DNA of 5,510 bases, from NCBI GenBank assembly GCA_943328865.2, contig CALQBR020000117.1, forward strand, positions 1 through 5,510, read 5' to 3'. Within the stretch, counting starts at the first letter, position 1. The number at the start of each line of letters is the position of its first letter. The notes beneath the pieces were generated by a model, which worked only from the letters and a program-made list of their open reading frames with translations, did not search any database and was not told where the DNA came from. Source of the stretch: Sphingobacterium thalpophilum (lineage in GTDB: Bacteria > Bacteroidota > Bacteroidia > Flavobacteriales > Flavobacteriaceae). This document shows positions 1 through 5,510 of the stretch, piece by piece. A program made the translations under genes and the position numbers.

Positions 1-219
1 ATAAGTACTGAGTACATTATCGTCTTCATGTAATGCTTGATTTATTCCAACAGCTATTGCTTCTTTACCGCTAAATATATGATGGAATCCCCTAATTTTT
101 CCTTTGTAATATCGCTCTGTCGCTTTCTCGTCAAAAGCTCTTATGAGTAGCATTTGATACAAAAGCAATATTGCTTTTTTAGTCCTTATGGAGTTTAATA
201 TTGTTTCGGATTGTTGCAT
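1..219 (-). CDS. 2-oxo acid dehydrogenase E1 component, alpha subunit (pyruvate or acetoin type), C-terminal part beyond the left edge
   Basis: The minus strand reads from an ATG at 219-217 without a stop to position 1, giving 73 residues. The segment LLLYQMLLIRAFDEK (residues 18-32), then KIRGFHHIFSGKEAIAVG (41-58) and DDNVLSTY (66-73), matches the N-terminal part of thiamine-diphosphate-dependent E1-alpha subunits (typical pattern: LYRxMLLIRxFEE, then GFxHLYxGQEAVAVG, then DDxVxSTYRGHG). The family forms alpha2beta2 E1 enzymes that decarboxylate pyruvate or a branched 2-oxo acid, or cleave acetoin, and pass the acyl group to the lipoyl E2. The catalytic His and the GDG thiamine-diphosphate motif lie beyond the edge, so the substrate cannot be settled. 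A second in-frame ATG at 249-247 would add ten Lys/Asn-rich residues. I prefer 219 because the conserved domain is already complete and an A-rich leader typical of Bacteroidota precedes it. The gene follows the HtrA gene by 73 bp (43 bp from the earlier ATG), so cotranscription is likely. Family assignment is confident; acetoin versus pyruvate type is open. Confidence 0.85.
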   Translation of the reverse strand, partial: MQQSETILNSIRTKKAILLLYQMLLIRAFDEKATERYYKGKIRGFHHIFSGKEAIAVGINQALHEDDNVLSTY

Positions 220-292
220 TTTTTTGTTTTTTAGTTCATTTTTATACATTCCCAATTCAAGATGGTATAATTTGTTGTTTTTCGAATAATTA

Positions 293-1813
293 TTACAGCC
301 CAAAAGCATAATAATAGTAGGAAGAATCCTTAGGATATTTCCCTTCAAGCATGATGCCTCCTTCTTGTGCTTCTATGGCTTCTAGAAAGGAGCTAATAGT
401 AGTAATGACTTTGTTATTCACTGCGGTTATTACAAATCCCTCTCGGACGTTGGTATTCTGTTTTAGTTTCCCCTCGTATAGTTTAGTTATTTTAAGCCCG
501 CTTTTTAGCTTGTAATTTTTCTGATCTTCTTTGCTGATTGCTTTAAGTTCTATTCCTAAGGCTTTCATCAAATCCATATTTTTTGTTTTTATAATTTGAA
601 TAATATCATCTTGTTTTTTTAATATGGCATAAAGTTCTTTTCTTTCATTTCCGTTTCTTATTAAAACAATTTTTACTTTTTCTCCAGGGCGTTTTCTCAT
701 GATAATCTCCTGTAATTTTGCTGTCGAAACGGTTTCCATATTATCAATATTGATAATTACATCTTTTGCTTTAATCCCAGCTTCTTTTGCAGCTCCATTT
801 GCGGTCACGCTGTCAACATATACCCCATTGGCTCTGTCTAGGTTAATTTTTTTAGCAATTTCACTATTCAAATCCCTAATAACGATTCCTAAAATCCCTC
901 GCTGTACGGTACCAAAATTCATCAGATCATTAACTACTTTTTTCACAATATCTACTGGAATTGCGAAAGCATATCCAGCATATACTCCTGTTGGTGTTGC
1001 GATTGCAGTATTAATTCCTATTAGTTTTCCATCTAATGTGACCAAGGCCCCACCACTATTTCCCGGATTCACCGCTGCATCGGTTTGTATAAATGATTCA
1101 ATGGCTCCCTGTTCATTTAAAATATTTAGATTTCTAGCTTTGGCGCTCACAATACCTGCGGTTACCGTGGAGGCTAAATTAAATGGATTCCCAACAGCAA
1201 GCACCCACTCTCCAATTTCAATACTGTCACTATCCCCTAGACTAATAAACGATAGATTTTTTTCCTCAATTTTAAGAAGCGCAAGATCGGTTTGCGGATC
1301 ACTACCAATAATTTTGGCAGGGTAGGAGTGACCGTCAAACAAAGTAATGTTGATTTCTACTGCATTTTTTATCACATGATTATTGGTAATAATATAACCG
1401 TCAGGAGTCAGGATTACTCCAGAGCCACTCCCAATAATTACTTCTGAATGATATTGCTCTGAATCAGGACGTTGTAATCTAAATCGTCTAAAAAAAGGAT
1501 CGTCTTTAAAAAAATCTTTCAAAGGGCTGGGTAAGTCATAGAAGTCATTATGATTCTCGTCATATTGCAGTATTTGGGGTTTAAAACTACTTTTAACATT
1601 GACCACTCCAGGAGTAGCAATTTTGGCAGCTAACTTGAAATCCAGATTGCCTGAATAAGAAATCTTGTCAGGGTTAAGCGCTGCATTTTTTTGAATGACT
1701 TCAATATCTTTTTCATTTTTTTTATCTTGTGCTTGACATCCTTGGAATAAAAGTAGGATAGCTAATAAATACAGTATCTGATTTTTCCAATTATTTATTT
1801 TTAGTGCGATCAT
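293..1813 (-). CDS. htrA: Do/HtrA-type trypsin-like serine protease with PDZ domains, predicted lipoprotein
   Basis: This is a 506-residue S1C-family protease that would degrade or refold damaged proteins of the cell envelope. Residues 1-25 form a signal peptide with a hydrophobic core (ILYLLAILLLF) ending in QGC. Cys26 is a plausible lipidation site, although F and Q at -3/-2 are a loose lipobox. A Phe/Arg-rich loop (about 95-115, with DFFKDDPFFRRF) precedes the protease domain, as in Do proteases. The catalytic triad is intact: His146 in TNNHVI, Asp176 in DPQTDLALL and Ser253 in NPGNSGGAL. A PDZ domain spans about 303-395 (GILGI near its start). A shorter second PDZ-like module spans about 410-490, and the protein ends YYYYAFGL. 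Length fits the DegP/DegQ family. The ATG at 1813 is the first in frame after a stop at 1828-1826. The gene has its own 191-bp upstream region and probably leads the transcript that includes the E1-alpha gene. DegP versus DegQ cannot be told apart here. Confidence 0.95.
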   Translation of the reverse strand: MIALKINNWKNQILYLLAILLLFQGCQAQDKKNEKDIEVIQKNAALNPDKISYSGNLDFKLAAKIATPGVVNVKSSFKPQILQYDENHNDFYDLPSPLKDFFKDDPFFRRFRLQRPDSEQYHSEVIIGSGSGVILTPDGYIITNNHVIKNAVEINITLFDGHSYPAKIIGSDPQTDLALLKIEEKNLSFISLGDSDSIEIGEWVLAVGNPFNLASTVTAGIVSAKARNLNILNEQGAIESFIQTDAAVNPGNSGGALVTLDGKLIGINTAIATPTGVYAGYAFAIPVDIVKKVVNDLMNFGTVQRGILGIVIRDLNSEIAKKINLDRANGVYVDSVTANGAAKEAGIKAKDVIINIDNMETVSTAKLQEIIMRKRPGEKVKIVLIRNGNERKELYAILKKQDDIIQIIKTKNMDLMKALGIELKAISKEDQKNYKLKSGLKITKLYEGKLKQNTNVREGFVITAVNNKVITTISSFLEAIEAQEGGIMLEGKYPKDSSYYYYAFGL

Positions 1814-1832
1814 GACCGTAAGCGATTAGAGT

Positions 1833-1863
1833 AAAATATATTTTTCATATTGGATTTATTCAA
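1833..1863 (-). promoter_or_regulatory. possible Bacteroidota-type promoter for htrA
   Basis: On the minus strand TATATTTT at 1840-1833 matches seven of the eight positions of the TAnnTTTG -7 element of the Bacteroidota primary sigma factor; the final G is missing. A TTG at 1863-1861 lies 20 bp upstream, slightly wider than the usual -33/-7 spacing. A start about 6-7 bp downstream would leave only a short leader before the htrA ATG at 1813. In AT-rich DNA such a match can easily arise by chance, so this is a candidate only. Confidence 0.25.
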
Positions 1864-1973
1864 TATCGAATTGTTTTCGTACCACATTATTTAGCTTTGT
1901 TCCAATATGGAAAGATCTCCTTCAGGCAAACCAGTTCATTGGCTTTTACTTTATGTTTAACACCTTTCCAATA
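1848..1973. repeat. three related TTCCAATA motifs
   Basis: TTCCAATA occurs exactly at 1900-1907 and 1966-1973 on the plus strand, and its reverse complement TATTGGA (7 of 8 positions) at 1848-1854. The first and middle copies extend into a perfect 9-bp inverted repeat, CATATTGGA (1846-1854) and TCCAATATG (1901-1909). A further CAATAT lies at 1861-1866. Repeated short motifs upstream of a stress protease could be binding sites for a regulator, but I do not recognise the motif and low complexity could explain part of it. Confidence 0.3.
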
Positions 1974-1979
1974 AGTGTT
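1959..1979 (-). terminator. weak hairpin downstream of the osmC-like gene
   Basis: In the minus-strand transcript the 7-nt arms AACACUU (1979-1973) and AGGUGUU (1965-1959) can pair, including one G-U pair, around a 7-nt loop. It begins 25 bp after the osmC-like stop codon. No U-run follows, so it is not a convincing intrinsic terminator. It might protect the 3' end of the transcript or be incidental. Confidence 0.2.
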
Positions 1980-2004
1980 TTAGGGTTGCTTATTTACAAT
2001 TTAA

Positions 2005-2457
2005 TCAATCACCTAGGCTCATGACACTGTGCTCAACAATTATTTCTGGTTCTAATCGAATATTTGTTTTAATGGCATTGGAAATAATACAAGCTTTTTC
2101 GCTCATTTCGATAATCCTTCTTGCCCTATCAGGTTTTTGAGAATTAGGGATGACAATTTTTGGTTTCAGGATAATTTCTGTTAGCAAATATTTATCTTCA
2201 ATTCGATCAACTTTACAAATAGATTGACTTTCAAAGCTGATAAATTCTAATTTTGAATTTTCAGCAATCATCAAAAAAGTAGTCATTAGACAACCGTTGA
2301 TTGAGGCAACAAATAAATGTTCAGGCGACCAAATTCCTTCTATTCCTTTAGGGAAATCAGCAGGTATGGCTACTTCTATATCTTGAGGTAAATTAGGAGC
2401 TCTTAAAGTTCCTTTACTTTGACTAGTCCATTTTAGGTTGACTTCGTATGTATACAT
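2005..2457 (-). CDS. OsmC/Ohr-family peroxidase-like protein
   Basis: This is a 150-residue protein of the OsmC/Ohr fold, whose members reduce organic or fatty-acid hydroperoxides through a reactive Cys pair and act as cytoplasmic dimers. Both family cysteines are present: Cys56 in SINGCLMTTFL, at the start of the long central helix after the SPEHLF motif (Glu46), and Cys123 in SEKACIISNAI. Arg19 in GTLRAPNLP may be the Arg that assists the peroxidatic Cys in Ohr, but I place it by position only. An extra Cys81 lies between the two. Length is normal for the family. The ATG at 2457 gives the expected N-terminus (MYTYEVNLKW) and has an A/T-rich leader without a Shine-Dalgarno site. The gene lies 27 bp after the SDR stop and is probably its operon partner. 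The SPEHLF/NGC pattern is closer to the broad OsmC-like group than to classical E. coli OsmC or Ohr, so the natural substrate is uncertain. Confidence 0.92.
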   Translation of the reverse strand: MYTYEVNLKWTSQSKGTLRAPNLPQDIEVAIPADFPKGIEGIWSPEHLFVASINGCLMTTFLMIAENSKLEFISFESQSICKVDRIEDKYLLTEIILKPKIVIPNSQKPDRARRIIEMSEKACIISNAIKTNIRLEPEIIVEHSVMSLGD

Positions 2458-2484
2458 TTTTATAAGTGTTTTTAATTATTAAAA

Positions 2485-3240
2485 TTATTTTGCAACAAAA
2501 CCGCCATCTACAGCCATACCATGTCCTGTTACGAATGATGCTTCATCAGAACATAGCCATAATACCGCGTTTGCGATTTCTTCTGGTTGACCAAATCTTC
2601 CCAAGGGTTCTAAGGCAGTATACTGTTCGATAGCTTCTTTTTTCTTTCCAGTAAGCCGATCGATCATAGGGGTTTGTATGACACCTGGACAAACGGCATT
2701 AATACGAATCCCGTGTTTAGCACATTCCAAAGCGGCAGTTTTCGTGAGTCCCACGACACCATGTTTGGAGGCTACATAGGCAGGAAGTCCCTCAAAACCT
2801 ACTAAACCAGCTACAGAGGAGCAATTGATAATGACTCCTTTTCCTTGTTTGAGCATTTCAGGAATTTCGTACTTCATACATAACCAAACCCCTTTGAGAT
2901 TGATGGCAATGGTTTTGTCCCAATTATCTTCAGTACAATCTGGAGTAAGAGCAGTGTTTCCTTCAATACCAGCATTGTTGAATGCGTAATCCAATCGGCC
3001 AAATGTAGCAATGGTTTTTTCTACCATCGATTTTACCTCATCACTTCTAGAAACATCACATTTGATAAATATCACATCATTTCCTAAATCTTTGATGAAA
3101 GCTATGCTTTCAGGATTTTCAGCCCAATCTACAATCACTATTTTAGCGCCTTGCTTGGCGAAAGCAATTGCTGTAGCTTTTCCAATCCCAAAAGATCCGC
3201 CGGTAACAATGATTACCTTATTTTTAAATGTTGTTTCCAT
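2485..3240 (-). CDS. SDR-family NAD(P)-dependent oxidoreductase
   Basis: This is a 251-residue classical short-chain dehydrogenase with a Rossmann fold. The cofactor motif TGGSFGIG (residues 13-20) is intact, followed by Asp38 at the end of beta-2 (IVIVDW), which in this family usually favours NAD(H) over NADP(H). Asp62, NNAG (88-91), Asn114, Ser142, Tyr155 and Lys159 (YVASK) complete the structural and catalytic set. The PGVIQT segment (185-190) and C-terminal VTGHGMAVDGGF are typical. It resembles a widespread group often labelled glucose 1-dehydrogenase, but that name is generic and the substrate cannot be read from sequence. The ATG at 3240 lies 11 bp after the ppsA stop, so the two are very likely cotranscribed. 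An acetoin/diacetyl reductase role would fit if the nearby E1-alpha is acetoin-type, but that is speculation. A membrane anchor or signal peptide is absent, so it is cytoplasmic. Confidence 0.95.
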   Translation of the reverse strand: METTFKNKVIIVTGGSFGIGKATAIAFAKQGAKIVIVDWAENPESIAFIKDLGNDVIFIKCDVSRSDEVKSMVEKTIATFGRLDYAFNNAGIEGNTALTPDCTEDNWDKTIAINLKGVWLCMKYEIPEMLKQGKGVIINCSSVAGLVGFEGLPAYVASKHGVVGLTKTAALECAKHGIRINAVCPGVIQTPMIDRLTGKKKEAIEQYTALEPLGRFGQPEEIANAVLWLCSDEASFVTGHGMAVDGGFVAK

Positions 3241-3251
3241 ACTAGGGATCT

Positions 3252-5510
3252 TTATATTAGAATTTGTTTTTTCATTTTTTTCTCCGCTTCCAAAATATTC
3301 TCAATACCCTTTATCAAAGCATCTGGATTAAAAGAAATGCTATCAATCCCTTCATGGACTAAAAATTGCGCAAACTCAGGGATATCGCTAGGTGCTTGTC
3401 CACACAATCCAACTTTTATTTCAAATCGTTTGGCTACTCGAATCGTTTCCTTAATCAAGTATTTCACAGCAGGATTTTCTTCGCTAAACAAATAACTAAC
3501 CAATTCCGAATCTCGATCTAGTCCCAAAGTGAGTTGGGTTAGATCATTAGAACCAATGGAAAATCCATCAAATAATTTGGCAAATTCATCGGCGAGTAAT
3601 ACATTACTAGGAATTTCAATCATAACATAGATTTGCAATCCATTGACTCCTTGTACCAATCCGTTTTTTGCCATTTCAGTAAGTACATTTTCACCTTCCT
3701 CAACCGTTCTGCAAAAAGGAATCATCAGTTTTACATTGGTAAGGCCCATTTTATTTCGTACTTTTTTCATGGCTTCGCATTCTAGAGCAAAACCCTTTCG
3801 GTAAAAATCACTATAATATCGGGAAGCACCTCGAAAGCCAATCATTGGGTTTTCCTCCTTGGGCTCGTAGTATTCTCCTCCGATGAGGTTGGCATATTCA
3901 TTACTTTTGAAATCGCTCATCCTTACTATAACCTCTTTTGGATAAAAGGCTGCTGCAACAATCGATACGGCTTCTGCGAGTTTATCAATGAAATAATCTT
4001 TCGGGTCTTCATAGCCTTTGGTCATTTCTTTTATTTGGGCGATAGTAGTAGCAGCTTCAATTTTTTCGGGTTCACATAAAGCTAGCGGATGAATTTTAAT
4101 GGTGTTCGAAATTGCAAATTCCATTCGCATTAAGCCCACCCCTTGGTTGGGATAAAAGCTTAATTCGAAAGCCCTGTCAGGATCGGCAAGAATTAGCATC
4201 GAATCGGTTTTAGTTTTTTTCAATTCACTAAAATCCTGTTCAGTAACCTCCCATTTTAATAACCCATTGTATATGTTTCCCTCTTTGCCTTCGGCACAGC
4301 ACACCGTAATTTCTTGACCATTTTTTATTACACTAGTCGCATTTCCACAACCTACCACAGCAACTGTTCCCAATTCCCGCGTGACAATAGCCGCATGGCT
4401 AGTACGACCGCCTTTATTGGTAATAATTGCTGCCGCTTTTTTCATAATCGGATCCCAATCGGGATTAGTAAAATCTGTAATGATAATTTCACCAGGTTGT
4501 AATAGATGTCCCTCTTGCGGACTGTTTAAAATTCGTGCTTTTCCAGAAGCAATCTTATCTCCAAGGGCAATTCCTTTTGTTAAAAGAGTTCCTTTTTCTT
4601 TGAGTTTATAAGTTTTACGGATTTGTTTATTGTCTTTTCCGTGCACGGTTTCTGGTCGCGCTTGAACGATATATAATTGGTTGCTCATGCCGTCTTTTGC
4701 CCACTCGATATCCATGGCTTTTTTATAATGTTTTTCAATTTGATAACACCACTGCGAGAGTTGTAGCACTTCGGTCTCATTTAGTGCATATTGGTTTTGT
4801 TTCTCGATTGGAGTTTCGATATTTATGGTGGTATTTTCTATTGTGGTAATTTTAGACTTTTCGGAATATATCATCGTCAATTCCTTTCTACCGCAACTTT
4901 TCTTTAAAATCGGATTCAATTCCTTATTGAGAAGCGTGGGTTTAAAGACCATCCATTCATCTGGTGTCACATTGCCTTTAACAATATTTTCTCCTAGGCC
5001 CCAGCAACCATTAATGATAATAGTGTTTTTAAAACCACTATCAGGATCAATGGTAAAAGCCACTCCAGAAGCACTTTTGTCACTTCTTACCATTTGCTGT
5101 ACACCAACGGAAATCGCAACATCCGATTTAATAAAGTCCATTTCCTGACGGTACTTGATGGCACGATCTGTAAACAACGAAGCATAACATTGTCGGATCG
5201 CTTCAAGCAATTGTTGTTCCCCATTAATGTTTAAAAAAGAATCCATTCTCCCCGCAAAACTTGCCGTTGGCAAATCCTCAGCGGTAGCACTGCTTCGAAC
5301 CGCTACATCAAGATCGTTGTTCTTACATTGTTCGCTAAGTGATTCATAAGCTGTTTTTACCTCCTTACGAATTTCATCTGGAATTTCAGACAATAGAATA
5401 AGATTCCTAGCTTTTGCCCCAATGGCAGAAAGGTTTGAATACAATTTGGTATCCAATGAGAGCAAAAGGTCTTTGAGTTTTTGTTCTAGATTGTTTGTTT
5501 TTCGGAAAAG
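3252..5510 (-). CDS. ppsA: phosphoenolpyruvate synthase (pyruvate, water dikinase), N-terminus beyond the right edge
   Basis: PEP synthase converts pyruvate, ATP and water to PEP, AMP and phosphate, feeding gluconeogenesis. The frame is open from 5510 to the stop at 3254-3252, giving 752 residues. By alignment from memory with E. coli PpsA (792 residues), about 55-60 N-terminal residues are missing, including the VGGKNASLGEM region. The TTG at 5465 is internal, not the start. The ATP-grasp domain carries VRSSATAEDLP (nt about 5297-5265), MDIEW and VQARPET. The mobile phosphohistidine domain has GGRTSHAAI with the phosphoryl-carrier His at nt 4397-4395. The C-terminal TIM-barrel PEP/pyruvate domain has VRMSDFKSNEYANLIGGE, GFRGASRY, MIEIPSN, FSIGSNDLTQLTLGLDRDS and GLCGQAPSD, with the catalytic Cys at nt 3404-3402. 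All key residues seen are intact. The Thr two residues before the His is the residue that the PpsR-type regulator phosphorylates in E. coli; whether this host has such a regulator is unknown. It is the first visible gene of a likely operon with the SDR and osmC-like genes. Confidence 0.97.
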   Translation of the reverse strand, partial: LFRKTNNLEQKLKDLLLSLDTKLYSNLSAIGAKARNLILLSEIPDEIRKEVKTAYESLSEQCKNNDLDVAVRSSATAEDLPTASFAGRMDSFLNINGEQQLLEAIRQCYASLFTDRAIKYRQEMDFIKSDVAISVGVQQMVRSDKSASGVAFTIDPDSGFKNTIIINGCWGLGENIVKGNVTPDEWMVFKPTLLNKELNPILKKSCGRKELTMIYSEKSKITTIENTTINIETPIEKQNQYALNETEVLQLSQWCYQIEKHYKKAMDIEWAKDGMSNQLYIVQARPETVHGKDNKQIRKTYKLKEKGTLLTKGIALGDKIASGKARILNSPQEGHLLQPGEIIITDFTNPDWDPIMKKAAAIITNKGGRTSHAAIVTRELGTVAVVGCGNATSVIKNGQEITVCCAEGKEGNIYNGLLKWEVTEQDFSELKKTKTDSMLILADPDRAFELSFYPNQGVGLMRMEFAISNTIKIHPLALCEPEKIEAATTIAQIKEMTKGYEDPKDYFIDKLAEAVSIVAAAFYPKEVIVRMSDFKSNEYANLIGGEYYEPKEENPMIGFRGASRYYSDFYRKGFALECEAMKKVRNKMGLTNVKLMIPFCRTVEEGENVLTEMAKNGLVQGVNGLQIYVMIEIPSNVLLADEFAKLFDGFSIGSNDLTQLTLGLDRDSELVSYLFSEENPAVKYLIKETIRVAKRFEIKVGLCGQAPSDIPEFAQFLVHEGIDSISFNPDALIKGIENILEAEKKMKKQILI

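Larger units (their letters stand above)
1814..2004. other. 191-bp intergenic region between the osmC-like and htrA genes
   Basis: This is the only sizeable non-coding gap in the window. It separates the ppsA-SDR-osmC unit from the htrA-E1-alpha unit, all transcribed on the minus strand. It holds a weak hairpin just after the osmC-like stop, three related copies of a TTCCAATA motif, a 6-bp inverted repeat (ATATTG/CAATAT at 1847-1852 and 1861-1866), a possible promoter close to the htrA start, and a 30-codon stop-free minus-strand frame without a start codon. Its position suggests that htrA regulation begins here. None of these elements is individually strong. Confidence 0.6.

Noticed and set aside
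220..231. A-rich tract before the E1-alpha start, considered as a slippery or regulatory element
   Set aside because: A-rich leaders before start codons are ordinary in Bacteroidota, and nothing else suggests frameshifting here.
699..1325. Plus-strand open frame of about 208 codons opposite htrA
   Set aside because: It lies wholly antisense to a protease gene with an intact triad and PDZ domains. Its translation is low-complexity Ile/Ser/Pro-rich with no recognisable family, so it is a shadow frame.
1847..1866. ATATTG/CAATAT inverted repeat with an 8-nt loop, considered as a terminator
   Set aside because: The stem is only 6 bp, nearly all A-T, and has no adjacent U-run in the minus-strand transcript. 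It also sits just upstream of htrA, where a terminator makes little sense.
3011..3495. Two overlapping plus-strand frames across the SDR-ppsA junction
   Set aside because: Both are antisense to confidently identified genes, overlap each other in different frames, and show no family motifs.
4314..5148. Three short plus-strand frames opposite ppsA
   Set aside because: They are antisense to the conserved mobile and ATP-grasp regions of PEP synthase and have no protein-family features.
5463..5465. TTG as the start codon of PEP synthase
   Set aside because: The frame remains open to the window edge. The residues before the TTG align with the family's N-terminal region, and a start here would remove the N-terminal part of the ATP-grasp domain. 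The gene is simply cut by the edge.

Overview
The window is AT-rich and densely coding, with every supportable gene on the minus strand. Protein style and regulatory sequence suggest a member of the Bacteroidota, most likely a flavobacterium. The signs are A-rich leaders without clear Shine-Dalgarno sites, a Do-type protease ending in YYYYAFGL (a tail I associate with flavobacterial homologues), and Lys/Ile/Asn-rich proteins. This placement is inference; no rRNA or marker gene is present.

Reading in the direction of transcription, from the right edge leftward: (1) phosphoenolpyruvate synthase (ppsA), cut by the right edge so that its first roughly 55-60 residues are missing; (2) after 11 bp, an NAD(P)-dependent short-chain dehydrogenase; (3) after 27 bp, an OsmC/Ohr-family thiol peroxidase-like protein. 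These three look like one transcription unit. A 191-bp gap follows (1814-2004), holding a weak hairpin, repeated TTCCAATA-type motifs and a possible promoter. Then come (4) a Do/HtrA-type serine protease with a lipoprotein-like signal peptide and (5) after a short gap, the first 73 (or 83) codons of an E1-alpha subunit of a thiamine-diphosphate-dependent 2-oxo acid dehydrogenase, cut by the left edge.

Functionally the window sits around the pyruvate node: PEP synthase converts pyruvate to PEP, and the E1-alpha family oxidatively decarboxylates pyruvate or cleaves acetoin. A redox SDR, a peroxide-detoxifying OsmC-like protein and an envelope protease lie between them. A carbon-flux plus stress-protection cluster is a reasonable inference, but each family is well known. 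I see no mobile element, CRISPR array, tRNA, rRNA or clearly new system. The most open questions are in the 191-bp intergenic region and in the joint organisation of the five genes.
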